64,000 bases of DNA from assembly GCA_947170435.1 (NCBI GenBank), contig CAMVTO010000009.1:34814-98813 (forward strand). The letters run 5' to 3'. A program made the translations under genes and the position numbers. Below the pieces are notes generated by a model. It made no database searches and was not told the origin of the DNA. It worked only from the letters and a program-made list of their open reading frames with translations. Of the stretch, positions 26,601 to 33,785 are shown piece by piece. The stretch's first letter is position 1. Each line of letters starts with the position of its first letter. The DNA is from an uncultured Clostridia bacterium (GTDB taxonomy: Bacteria; Bacillota; Clostridia; Oscillospirales; Oscillospiraceae).

Positions 26601-28004
26601 CCCGTCGCTCGCGGGGGTCAGAAGCGCCTTGATCGCATTGAGCTGGTTCGTCTTATTGTAGGTCAGAGACGAATCGTTGAGCTTGAAGGTCTTGGCATCT
26701 ACGCTCTTGCCCGCAACGCTCACCGCCACGTCGGCTGTCTTTGTGACATTGCCCTCGGTGTAGCTGAGCGTCACCTTGGTATCGCCTTTTTGCAGCTTGT
26801 CCGCGTAATCGCCGGCCGTGCGGGCATAAACAACCTCATATCCGTTATCCTGATCGTTTTTCTGCGCGATCTCCCGCTCCGTTCCGTCGAAATAGGCAGC
26901 CGTCACGGTCAGTCCGGCCGGGGCAAACGCTTCGCCGTCGACGTAGTCCGTTTTCGTGAGCGTTCCGCCGGTCGCAATCGAGTTCAGCACCGCAGCGGCA
27001 GTCGCGGCAAACGTCTTGGTCGCGATGTAGCTGCCCTCGTCAGCGCCGGTTCCTTTCTGGAAGGTCAAGTCCGTGCCGCCCGCCAAGCCGGTCAGCGTAA
27101 AGGTCGGCTCATCCGCAAATGCCACACCCGCCTTCGGCGTCAGTGTGATCTTCGCGGTGTACGCGGTCGATCCCTTGAAGACTTCCGTGCCGCTGCTCGT
27201 GGAAAATTCGCCCGCCGTCCACGCAAGCGTTGCGGTCACGCTGTCATTGTCGGTGCTGATCGTCTTCGCGGTTTTCGCTGCGCCTGTTTTGGGCACAATA
27301 TTACCCGTCAAGGCAACTGCGCCGACGGGGAACACGACGGTAGTAGACAGCTCCTCGGGGAGCGTCAGAATCGACGCGCCTGTATCAAACTGCTCTGTCG
27401 TCACGTTGTAATTGGCTATCGTAAGGACAAATACGTCTTTGTTTCCGTCTTTTCCCGTAAACAGCCGAAACTTCGCTTCCCCGCCGCCGGCAGTCTCTGC
27501 ATCGGTGGCCGGTTTAAAATAAAACGTGATCGAAGGCGTGTTATACTCCTCCGCATCATCATTGTATGTGTTCACGCCTTCAGGTGAAGCGCCATTGACA
27601 TATACTACACTGCTTTGTCCTACTTGAAATGTGTTGTACATAAATGAGGCAGCAGATTCAAAATTCTCACGCTTTACAGACGTGTTTTTTCTTGCCGCTC
27701 CACTGCCGGTTGTATCGACTCCTGTCACGCCGGTATCCGGTTCATAGAAGCTTGCATCATATTGCAGGCCCAGAGAATATGCTGTCAGAATCGGATTCTT
27801 TTTCGGAAGCTGCATGGTCAGCTTGATGGAAAGCTTGCCATCCTCATCCGGTTCGCTTCGTTCCATTGTCACAGCGATGCCGCTCTCCTGATCTGTGACG
27901 GTCTTGGTAAAGCCGACGTCGTCCGCAAGCGCCGTCTGAACCGGGATCATGCCCAAAATCAGCGACAGACTCAAGAGCAGCGAAAGCGTTTTTTTGATCT
28001 TCAT
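20670..28004 (-). CDS. Giant SLH-anchored surface protein with YDG, Ig-like and InlB-type repeats
   Basis: The ~2444-residue secreted protein has a signal peptide (MKIKKTLSLLLSLSLILG). An N-terminal module (~30-220) resembles a cohesin-type beta sandwich. Ig-like and MBG repeats follow, then YDG repeats at ~824-1010 and ~1192-1384 (TYDGTAAATLVYT) around an MBG pair. InlB-B-like repeats with SGITNG and SATFAK lie at ~1481-1740. A Big_2 domain (~2083-2165) and three C-terminal SLH domains (~2270-2444; TCTRAEAVTFLYR) end it. SLH domains bind pyruvylated wall polysaccharide. A surface adhesin or matrix role is inferred. The third ATG is best spaced from AGGAGG. It is last in an operon with dockerin and cohesin proteins. 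Confidence 0.88.
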   Translation of the reverse strand: MKIKKTLSLLLSLSLILGMIPVQTALADDVGFTKTVTDQESGIAVTMERSEPDEDGKLSIKLTMQLPKKNPILTAYSLGLQYDASFYEPDTGVTGVDTTGSGAARKNTSVKRENFESAASFMYNTFQVGQSSVVYVNGASPEGVNTYNDDAEEYNTPSITFYFKPATDAETAGGGEAKFRLFTGKDGNKDVFVLTIANYNVTTEQFDTGASILTLPEELSTTVVFPVGAVALTGNIVPKTGAAKTAKTISTDNDSVTATLAWTAGEFSTSSGTEVFKGSTAYTAKITLTPKAGVAFADEPTFTLTGLAGGTDLTFQKGTGADEGSYIATKTFAATAAAVLNSIATGGTLTKTDYVDGEAFAPAGLTVTAAYFDGTEREIAQKNDQDNGYEVVYARTAGDYADKLQKGDTKVTLSYTEGNVTKTADVAVSVAGKSVDAKTFKLNDSSLTYNKTNQLNAIKALLTPASDGVTISHTVSVRAAENSKEDLTNAVDAGTYYVFASVSDDAHYADMAATAIGSVTIAAKALAVAENAFSTATVVQGATSFSAPATLKDTVTNDDVAGTFKYRPHGANSEYVVWDAAANDFGKALAAVAANEEISFDWQFAPDAANYAATPVTGTVAVTAKTVEFKLGNDYAAGQEVSTANVATLNAAKQVYGNAWSDIATLQSDLSAWINTGTPRQLSGQFVIKEADTMPAAGKSNGFTVQFVASGDDAAFGTFDVATVTGVSIAPKELTLTWGELGSTYNGQAIAPTPTLSGYAGKESGLTVQLSYQAGKDSLDGAPKNAGTYTITPVLAAGEAGATAALSNYALSETAAAPVEWTISKKPVTVSGITAENKTYDGTAAATLVYTNAAIAGVVGQDKVTVSAAGAFADANAGASKQVTISNLALDGADAGNYTLAQSGQQTEAAAAIAAKEVTVSGITAEDKTWDGTTAATLVYTNATIAGVVGQDQVTVSAAGAFADANVAYSDGKVTAKKVTISNIALNGPAAGNYTLAAEGQQTETTATISKATIVPVIADIADQTYTGATILPEVTVTATINGAVSTLAKGTDYTIVSTANGDQVDNVNVSTGTKTGSVTITATSGNYDLANVGSETSTKTFRIVPKAISGVTIATIAAHTYDKTAYKPAPVVTDSAIKVQNADKTLIKDTDYTVSYSAAEPTDAGTYTVTITGAGNYTGTKTADFEIAQKGIRIASGITAVDKTYDGTTAAVLNVTNPGYDGVIESDKANLQITGAAGAFTDANVAYSDGKVAAKTVTITGLTLSGTAAKNYTLDAKESQKTAQAKINPKPVTVSGITAENKTYDGTAAATLVYTSAAIAGVVGQDKVTVSATGAFADANAGANKKVTISNLTLAGAAAGNYTLAAEGQQTETVAAISKAARSISANKSETITLYGAGEQETVTVTVSADLDSSAAAALTATSGNTAMAVVGAQGARQTLDGGAYSFAYAVTAGETIGQTSVTFALAATDNYEAATSPAVTFVVKAGYDVSVASGITNGCVTADRHAAKHHDTVTLTVKPNAGYTVGTVSYTPAGGEPIVLEPKDSVYSFGMPANDVSVSATFAKLSYGITDGSGAIATIAIDGSKQSAEYGETVEFTATPAQNTVLKSVWLIRTGDEQGASRMTLTPDSTGKYSFKMPANAVTIRAEAGTAHNVTTTLVSEATEQNHGSITGFSAKAVESAAVYFTATPSDGYTIGSVAVNVKDGEQTIKPSVDTKMESGAVVYSFSMPDADVELSATFVANITNEDLTNLTARGGEAAGETEVALEITVTDTTKTELENAAKAVEIPTEALTKAIGSSDDISNAAAAQEKDKAVAALAQAGLITVATDGENTTVTAGDNASPTISVVNKVFMDVAVTEYDEAASDSFRVSIEPKVQKVATVGSVDQNTALTEQNSVPMGGAKKIEGLKNILLTIGIPNSMAKKLAENPVGQTIYVKHNHNGTWYEYRPEIKGENNAYYVEFNNPYGFSEFELSLQSSSVASTVIGGETRYYTTFKDAVDAAVDATSAGNTVTIRMFKKPTSGDQTTVDKRITVMVAADENADYTVDQTDIKARLIPGVSVSMTSGDADVNQGKFVFTSLYIVTISGANSVKVGESIQLSLSVTDAGEHPAVGGKTVWSSSNEGVATVNSTGKVTGVSEGTATITATYTKDDVDYADTRVVTVTGTGSTGGGSVGGGGAAAVAGVSVASGITNGKLTVSNANAKAGDKVTVTATPNAGYAVGAVTAKDANGKTIEVAKNADGTYSFTIPKDAKLPVTVSATFAKAAAQFVDVAVGSFYEKAVEWAVGKGITNGKGAANTFKPNDTCTRAEAVTFLYRAAGEPNVTVTTRFKDVAAGSFYEKAVAWAVANGITNGKNANDTFVPNDTCTRAEIVAFLARFEKAAAADSSMFVDVSSSAWYAGSVGWAVKNGITNGKNAANTFVPNDTCTRAEIVTFLYRDFVK
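23860..25532 (-). repeat. Four YDG-domain tandem DNA repeats inside the giant surface gene
   Basis: Repeat units of about 270-300 bases lie at ~23860-24128, 24130-24428, 24975-25258 and 25259-25532. The blocks 23988-24132 and 25380-25530 are nearly identical by eye, with only a handful of differences over ~145 bases. Recombination could change the protein length. Confidence 0.8.
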
Positions 28005-28021
28005 CATCATAGCCTCCTAAA

Positions 28022-28741
28022 TCACAATTCTGTCACATAGTTTGCAAGATAACGCATGATTTGCAGCGCATCATTCATATTGATCGAATCCTTTGCGTCT
28101 TCGGTATAAACATTCGCCGCTTCAAAGACAATCGTAGACTCGTAATAGGCAAGAAACCGCATAATGTGCAACGCGTCATTCATGTTCACCGTATCATCGC
28201 CATTCGCGTCGCCGGGAATAAACGGTGCGCGCGCGTACCCGTCCGCCCCGCTTGTCGGCGCGTAGCCGAGCGTCGCAGTGCGAGCCGCGTTGCCGTCGTT
28301 GCTCGTGACCCAAAGGTTCAGCAATACACCGGTCGGCAGGTCGCTTGGATATACCGTGAAGGTCAGCGCGTCATCGCTCTTTGCCTGCTGGTCAATGTAT
28401 CGGATGTTCCCCTCCCGGGGCGCGTCGCCGTCAAAGAGCACCACAAGGTACTGCCTGCCCTCCTCCGCGTTGGTCACCGTGACCTGCAGAGCGTCGGTGC
28501 CGGGATAAAATCTCTCGTACACAATTTTATCCTGCGTGTCATTTGTCAGGTCCACATTCGCGGAAGCCGTTTTTTCAACGGGCGTATACTGCTTGTCCTG
28601 CACCGTTCCCGCTGAAATGCTCAGGCCGCTGCCGGCTGTGATATTGTAAAAGCCCGCCGCGTCTTCCGCCGCCATTGCGCTCACGCACAGCAGTGACGCC
28701 AGCGCCATGACAAGAAACAATGGTCTCAAAATCCTCTTCAT
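28022..28741 (-). CDS. Secreted dockerin-domain protein
   Basis: The 239-residue protein has a signal peptide (MKRILRPLFLVMALASLLCVSAMA). A ~140-residue beta-rich module of unknown type follows. It ends in a type I dockerin: the first calcium loop and helix are GDANGDDTVNMNDALHIMRF and the second, less canonical, repeat is KDSINMNDALQIMRYLANY. Dockerins bind cohesins with calcium. No catalytic domain is visible, unlike cellulosomal enzymes. It lies 16 bases after the cohesin-SLH gene, the obvious partner. AAGGAG precedes the ATG. Confidence 0.88.
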   Translation of the reverse strand: MKRILRPLFLVMALASLLCVSAMAAEDAAGFYNITAGSGLSISAGTVQDKQYTPVEKTASANVDLTNDTQDKIVYERFYPGTDALQVTVTNAEEGRQYLVVLFDGDAPREGNIRYIDQQAKSDDALTFTVYPSDLPTGVLLNLWVTSNDGNAARTATLGYAPTSGADGYARAPFIPGDANGDDTVNMNDALHIMRFLAYYESTIVFEAANVYTEDAKDSINMNDALQIMRYLANYVTEL

Positions 28742-28756
28742 TTTATTGCTCCTTTC

Positions 28757-29887
28757 CTATTGCTTTTCCATGTAGCCCACGAGAATCTTTGCCAGCTGGG
28801 CACGGGTCGCCGTCACCGTCGGTCCCAACGCTTTCACGCCGGTTCCATCTATGATCCCGTGATAATACGCCCAATACATTGCCGGTTTCGCCCACGCCGC
28901 AATGTCTCCGCTGTCGGCAAACATCTCGTCGTAAGCGCCGGTCAGCATAGCCTCCATACCCAGCGGACGACCTGCGTAAGCAAAGAGAATCTTCATTGCC
29001 TCCTGTCGGGTCAGACCGTCCCTCGGCGCAAAGCCCGCGCCCTTGCCGTTGACGTAGCCCTTGCTATAGGCCCAAGCAATCGCTTTGGCGTAATAGTCGT
29101 CCGCATGGACATCCGCAAACGGCGCCGTTTCCGTGGACTCCGGTTCGCCCGCCATGCGGTATAGAACCAGCACATAATCGCCGCGCGAAATGCTCCGGTT
29201 CGGGTTAAAGCTGCCCGTTCCATCGCCCTGGAACAGCCCCAGATCCGCTGCTTTTTCGATCCAACTCGCGCCCCAGTGTCCCGCGGTATCGTTGAATCGT
29301 GTCGCCGCTGCTTCCGCTGCGGTCTGTGTCGCGGGTTTTGCCTCGGCGTCGGGCTGAACCGTCCGGCTTGTCTGCTCCGCGGGCTTATCCGGTTCCGTAG
29401 CCGCGGGCGTCGCAGGGTCTGGCTCGATTTCCTCCGCGCCCACGACCGTATAGGCAACCGCGGCAACATTCGCGTCCGTCAGCACAACATTTGCAATCTT
29501 GAACGCAAACTCGTCTATGTCCTGTTCCGCGCGGAAGGTAAACGTACCCAGCGTACCGTCTCCCGTTGCGGGCGAGGTAGATGCCGCTAAAAGAACAGCA
29601 CCGTCGGCGGCACTTGGATTTGTGGTGCGCGCCATACCATCGAGCAGTCCGCCCTCTTCTGCATCCGTGCAGGTCATCCTGTTTTTGTCATAGGCCAGCG
29701 TGAACTGCACCGCGCAGAGTCCCGGGTTGCCGGTGATATCCACCGTAACGGTAAATGCTTCCCCTTCTTTGGGGAGATTTTCGGGTGTTTTGACCGTCAG
29801 CGTCGTATCCGCCGCCAGCGCCATTGCCGGCAGCAGCGACAATATCAGCGCCGCAGTCAGCAGCCATGCGCCCAGATATCTTCGCAT
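28757..29887 (-). CDS. Cohesin-SLH cell-surface anchoring protein
   Basis: The 376-residue secreted protein has a signal peptide (1-26). A cohesin-type domain spans ~28-150: FTVTVDITGNPGLCAVQFTL, then GTLGTFTFRAEQD. A Pro/Thr/Glu-rich linker (~155-195) and three SLH domains (~197-376) follow. SLH repeats bind the cell wall, so the protein can display a dockerin partner on the surface, as cellulosome anchoring scaffoldins do. The next gene encodes a dockerin protein. A promoter lies directly upstream and AAGGAGGG precedes the ATG. Confidence 0.88.
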   Translation of the reverse strand: MRRYLGAWLLTAALILSLLPAMALAADTTLTVKTPENLPKEGEAFTVTVDITGNPGLCAVQFTLAYDKNRMTCTDAEEGGLLDGMARTTNPSAADGAVLLAASTSPATGDGTLGTFTFRAEQDIDEFAFKIANVVLTDANVAAVAYTVVGAEEIEPDPATPAATEPDKPAEQTSRTVQPDAEAKPATQTAAEAAATRFNDTAGHWGASWIEKAADLGLFQGDGTGSFNPNRSISRGDYVLVLYRMAGEPESTETAPFADVHADDYYAKAIAWAYSKGYVNGKGAGFAPRDGLTRQEAMKILFAYAGRPLGMEAMLTGAYDEMFADSGDIAAWAKPAMYWAYYHGIIDGTGVKALGPTVTATRAQLAKILVGYMEKQ

Positions 29888-29937
29888 TTTTCCCTCCTTG
29901 CAACTTGTTTTTACATATTCTACTGGTTATCTATTCG

Positions 29938-29966
29938 ATTATAGCACGATGTTTCGATGATTACAA
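29938..29966 (-). promoter_or_regulatory. Promoter of the cohesin-dockerin-SLH operon
   Basis: TTGTAA, a 17-base spacer and a perfect TATAAT on the minus strand, 51 bases before the cohesin gene. No terminator is seen between the three surface genes. Confidence 0.8.
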
Positions 29967-30003
29967 CCATTTTTGAAGTTATAAGCAGAGGTACCTGTTG
30001 CTC

Positions 30004-30032
30004 TTGCAAAAAAGATAAAGCTATGGTATCAT
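30004..30032 (+). promoter_or_regulatory. Promoter of the Fe-S flavoprotein gene
   Basis: TTGCAA, a 17-base spacer and TATCAT on the plus strand, about 50 bases upstream of the ATG. Confidence 0.7.
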
Positions 30033-30081
30033 ACAGCATGGAATATAATTGTGCATTTTCACAGAAGGAGAGGAGATACCT

Positions 30082-32859
30082 ATGGCTCACCTGACCCGCG
30101 ACGAGAAAATCTTCAAACTCGGCAAGATCATCACCGACCGCAAGGAAATTCTGCTCGGCCTCGAAAAGATGTCGACAGACTCCCCTGAGTACTGGGGCAT
30201 CGACTGCGGCTTGCAGTACGCCGAACGGCGCTATGGCAAGGACATCGCAGACGATTGCCTCGACCTCGCGCTCAAGATGGGCAAGCGCAAGCCCAAAACC
30301 TTCGCGCAGCTTCAAAAACTCAGCGGGCTCGATTCCATCCGGCTGGAGAAGGTGCTCGAGGCACTGTGCCAGGCAAGCCTGGTCGAATGGCACTTCGAGA
30401 ACCTCGACGGCAAGAACCCCGCTCATGAAAAGCGCTGGGTACTGGACATGTTTGTGCCCGGCAGCGCCGAAATCATGGTCATGCGGCCGGAGATCTCTCC
30501 GGTCACCCCGCAGGTCGTCGACTTCTTTGAGCGTATGACCTATCTACCGCTCGCCGGTATCACGCAGATGGTGCCTCCCGGAGGCGGCGGCATCGGCATG
30601 CACGTCATCCCTGTCGAGCAGGCGATCCCCGCCAACTGCGAGTCACTGGACATCGAGCACATCTCCCACTGGCTCAAAAAGTACGAGGGTCACATCGGCG
30701 TCGGCATCTGCTCCTGCCGCAAGCAGCAGCGTATCCGCGGCGAGGGCTCCGGCGACATTGAGCAGTACTGGTGCATTGGCGTCGGCGACTTCGCCGACTA
30801 CTGCCGCGAGACCGGCATGGGCCACGACATCAGCTACGAAGAGGCCATGGACATTCTCCACAAAGCCGAGGAGAAGGGCTATGTCCACCAGATCACCAAC
30901 ATCGACGGTGAAAACAAGATCTTCGGTCTGTGCAACTGCGCGGTGGGTATCTGCAACGCGCTGCGCACCTCCCAGCTGTTCAATACCCCGAACATGTCCC
31001 GTTCCGCCTACACCGCGGACGTGAATCCCGAAAACTGCGTTGCCTGCGGCAAGTGCGTTGAGGTCTGCCCTGCCGGCGCGGTGCGCCTCGGCCAGAAGCT
31101 CTGCACCAAGGAAGGTCCCATCGAGTATCCCAAGCAGGAGCTGCCCACCAACAACGTCTGGGGCGAGGATAAGTGGAACTGGAACTACAAGAACGAAAAC
31201 GGCGTCATCCAGACCTGGCCCACCGGTACTGCCCCGTGCAAGACCGCATGTCCGCTGCACATATCCATCCAGGGTTACATCAAGATGGCCAGCGAGGGCA
31301 AGTATCGCGAGGCGCTCGAGCTCATCAAGCGTGACAATCCCTTCCCCGCCGTCTGCGGCGCAATCTGCCGCAAATATTGCGAGGACGAGTGTACCCGCGG
31401 CACGGTCGACGAGGCGCTCGCCATCGACGACATCAAGCAGTTCATCGCCGCGCAGGATCTCAACGCAGAGCATCGCTATGTCCCGCCCATGGTTTCCACC
31501 ACCCGCGAACACTTTGACCAGAAGATTGCGATCATCGGCTCCGGCCCCGCGGGTCTCTCCTGCGCGTACTTCCTCGCGATCGAGGGCTACTATCCCGTCG
31601 TGTTTGAAAAGGACGAGGTTCCCGGCGGCATGATGGTCACCGGTATTCCCAACTTCCGTCTGGAGAAGGAAGTCGTCAACGCCGAGATCGAAATTCTCAA
31701 GGAGATGGGCGTGCAGTTCAAGTGCGGCGTTGAGGTCGGCAAGGACGTCACAATCCAGCAGCTGCGCGATGAGGGCTACAAGGGCTTCTTCGTCGGTATC
31801 GGCCTCCAGTATGGCGGCAAGCTGGGCATCCCGGGTGAGGACGCCGCAAACGTCATGTCCGGCGTGGACTACATCAAGACCGTCAACGCCGGCAATGCCA
31901 AGAAGCTCAGCGGCAACGTGGTCGTCATCGGCGGCGGCAACATCGGCGCGGACGTGGCGCGCACCGCCATCCGTCAGGGCGCCAAGAGCGTCAACCTCTA
32001 CTGCCTTGAGTCCTACGCAGACATGCCCATGGGCGAAGAGGATCAGGAGCTGTGCAAGGCTGACGGCGTCGTGATCCACGACGGCTGGGGTCAGACCGAG
32101 ATCGACGTCAAGGACGGCAAGTGCGCCGGCATCAAGTTCCGCAAGTGCGTCTCCGTCAAGAACGCTGAAGGCCGCTTTGATCCTAAATTTGATGATAACG
32201 AGACCACCTCTGAAAAGTGCACCACCGTGCTCTACTGCATCGGCCAGAAGGCGGATTGGAAAGAGTTGCTCAAGGGCACCAAGGTCGAGTTCAACCGCAA
32301 CGGCACCGCGAAAGCCGATCCCGTCACGCTCCAGACCGCGGAGCCCGACATCTTCGTCGGCGGCGACGCGTATTCCGGCCAGAAGTTCGTGGTGGACGCG
32401 CTGGCGATGGGCCGCGAGGGCGCTGTGTCCCTGCACCGCTTCGTCAACGAGGGCCAGTCTCTCACCATCCACCGCAACACCCGCCACTTCACGGCGCTCA
32501 ACAAGGACGATATCGTGCTCTCGCCCGATCAGTTCAAGAAGCCCAAGCGCGCGGTCAAGGGCTTTGACCCGGCAAAGGTCCGCACCATGAACGACGAGCG
32601 TCTGATCCTCACCGAGGAGCAGATCAAAAGCGAGGCTTCCCGCTGCCTGAGCTGCGGCCGGAGCGTGGTCGACACCAACAAGTGCCTCGGCTGCGGCATG
32701 TGCACCGTCCAGTGCAAGTTCGACGCCATCCACCTCGTTCGCAACATGGGCGACGCCTACTCCAAGATGGTTCCCGCCGAGGACAAGTTCAAGGCCATCG
32801 GCGCGTACCTGCCCAAGCGCGGCATCAAGATCGTGCGCAAGAAGGCGGCCGCCAAGTAA
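30082..32859 (+). CDS. Multi-cluster Fe-S / FAD NAD(P)-dependent oxidoreductase
   Basis: The 925-residue cytosolic redox protein has several modules. Residues 1-~110 are helical and winged-helix-like. Cys-rich segments (GICSCRKQQ, CNCAVGICN) follow, then a ferredoxin motif CVACGKCVEVCP (~318). The GltD/DPYD-type N-terminal Fe-S region is APCKTACPLH (~383) with CGAICRKYCEDEC. The FAD site is IIGSGPAGLSCAY (~485) and the NAD(P) site GGGNIGADVARTA (~617). A C-terminal cluster CLGCGMCTVQC (~867) ends it. It resembles GltD-like or bifurcating-enzyme subunits. The electron donor and acceptor are not readable. AGGAGAGGAG precedes ATG 30082. Confidence 0.9.
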   Translation: MAHLTRDEKIFKLGKIITDRKEILLGLEKMSTDSPEYWGIDCGLQYAERRYGKDIADDCLDLALKMGKRKPKTFAQLQKLSGLDSIRLEKVLEALCQASLVEWHFENLDGKNPAHEKRWVLDMFVPGSAEIMVMRPEISPVTPQVVDFFERMTYLPLAGITQMVPPGGGGIGMHVIPVEQAIPANCESLDIEHISHWLKKYEGHIGVGICSCRKQQRIRGEGSGDIEQYWCIGVGDFADYCRETGMGHDISYEEAMDILHKAEEKGYVHQITNIDGENKIFGLCNCAVGICNALRTSQLFNTPNMSRSAYTADVNPENCVACGKCVEVCPAGAVRLGQKLCTKEGPIEYPKQELPTNNVWGEDKWNWNYKNENGVIQTWPTGTAPCKTACPLHISIQGYIKMASEGKYREALELIKRDNPFPAVCGAICRKYCEDECTRGTVDEALAIDDIKQFIAAQDLNAEHRYVPPMVSTTREHFDQKIAIIGSGPAGLSCAYFLAIEGYYPVVFEKDEVPGGMMVTGIPNFRLEKEVVNAEIEILKEMGVQFKCGVEVGKDVTIQQLRDEGYKGFFVGIGLQYGGKLGIPGEDAANVMSGVDYIKTVNAGNAKKLSGNVVVIGGGNIGADVARTAIRQGAKSVNLYCLESYADMPMGEEDQELCKADGVVIHDGWGQTEIDVKDGKCAGIKFRKCVSVKNAEGRFDPKFDDNETTSEKCTTVLYCIGQKADWKELLKGTKVEFNRNGTAKADPVTLQTAEPDIFVGGDAYSGQKFVVDALAMGREGAVSLHRFVNEGQSLTIHRNTRHFTALNKDDIVLSPDQFKKPKRAVKGFDPAKVRTMNDERLILTEEQIKSEASRCLSCGRSVVDTNKCLGCGMCTVQCKFDAIHLVRNMGDAYSKMVPAEDKFKAIGAYLPKRGIKIVRKKAAAK

Positions 32860-32864
32860 TCCCT

Positions 32865-33254
32865 ATGCACGAACTTGGTTTGGTAAACTACGTGGTTAAG
32901 CAGGTCACCAAGATCGCGGAGGAGAACCACGTCAAAAAGGTCTCCTCCGTGACACTGGAATTCGGCGAGGTATCCGGCATCGTGACGTCGTATCTCTACG
33001 ACTACTGGAACTGGTACACGAAGAAGTTTCCGCTCTTTGACGGCGCGAAGCTCCAATGTGAGACCATTCCCGCCATCACCTGGTGCGACGACTGCAAGTC
33101 GACCTACCCCACGGTACAGTACGGCAAGACCTGTCCCCACTGCGGCAGCGGCAACACATGGCTGCAGCAGGGAAACGAAATGAACATCAAGCAGATCGAG
33201 GTCGAAGACCCCGAGGAAGAGGAGGCAGCGAATGACGAATCAGGAAATGCGTGA
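32865..33254 (+). CDS. hypA: HypA-type nickel metallochaperone
   Basis: The 129-residue protein starts MHELGLVNYVV; H2 and E3 are the nickel ligands of HypA. The zinc site has C74, C77, C90 and C93 (WCDDC and CPHC). An acidic tail (EDPEEEEAANDE) extends the usual ~115-residue length. HypA delivers nickel to [NiFe]-hydrogenase. No hydrogenase or other hyp gene is in the window. It starts 5 bases after the oxidoreductase stop and may share its transcript. Confidence 0.9.
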   Translation: MHELGLVNYVVKQVTKIAEENHVKKVSSVTLEFGEVSGIVTSYLYDYWNWYTKKFPLFDGAKLQCETIPAITWCDDCKSTYPTVQYGKTCPHCGSGNTWLQQGNEMNIKQIEVEDPEEEEAANDESGNA

Positions 33255-33417
33255 GACCAAGGAGCGCCTTGGCATCATTGATTTCAAAATCAACTATAAG
33301 ACCGGCGTCCACTACGGCGTGATTGAGGATTTCTTCTCCGGTAAAACGGATGAGCTCGACCCGAAGGATCGCAAGAGGATCGAGGCCATGCTGGAAGCGG
33401 AAGCGAAGAAGGGCTGA
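33232..33417 (+). CDS. Small conserved-looking hypothetical protein (61 aa)
   Basis: A 61-residue charged protein overlaps the hypA end by 23 bases in another frame. It has a strong GAGGAGG site 6 bases before its ATG. The sequence (TKERLGIIDFKINYKTG, then a Lys/Glu-rich helix) has no motif I recognise. The ribosome site and tight packing support a real gene. Confidence 0.6.
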   Translation: MTNQEMRETKERLGIIDFKINYKTGVHYGVIEDFFSGKTDELDPKDRKRIEAMLEAEAKKG

Positions 33418-33460
33418 TCAGCGGTCTGAAAACACATATGCAATTCAGGAGGTACCTATC

Positions 33461-33757
33461 ATGACGATTAATCAGGCAAAGAACGGCAGCAAACTGACGG
33501 TAGCGCTGGAGGGCCGCCTTGACACGACCACCGCGCCGCAGCTCGAAGAGGTCGTTCATACCGCGCTGGACGGCGTGACGGATCTGGAGTTTAACTTTGC
33601 TCAGCTGGAATACGTCTCTTCGGCCGGCCTGCGCGTACTGCTCGCGGCGCAGAAGATCATGAACAAACAGGGCAGCATGATCATCCACAACGCCAGCAGC
33701 AACCTGATGGATATTTTTGAGGTCACGGGCTTTTCGGATATTCTGACCATCGAGTGA
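33461..33757 (+). CDS. STAS-domain anti-anti-sigma-type protein
   Basis: The 98-residue single STAS domain is of the RsbV/SpoIIAA type. The phosphorylatable Ser region is EYVSSAGLRVLLAAQKIM, the pattern of the anti-sigma-antagonist family. In partner switching, an RsbW-like kinase phosphorylates this protein and a PP2C phosphatase reverses it. Both classes are encoded downstream in the same direction. AGGAGG lies upstream of ATG 33461. It heads the module at 33.5-38.6 kb. Confidence 0.92.
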   Translation: MTINQAKNGSKLTVALEGRLDTTTAPQLEEVVHTALDGVTDLEFNFAQLEYVSSAGLRVLLAAQKIMNKQGSMIIHNASSNLMDIFEVTGFSDILTIE

Positions 33758-33785
33758 CCCTGCAACAGAAGAAAGCTTTTGTGTA

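Noticed and set aside
30643..32733. 696-codon minus-strand open frame
   Set aside because: It is antisense to the Fe-S flavoprotein, whose motifs are intact. The frame is a codon-bias shadow.
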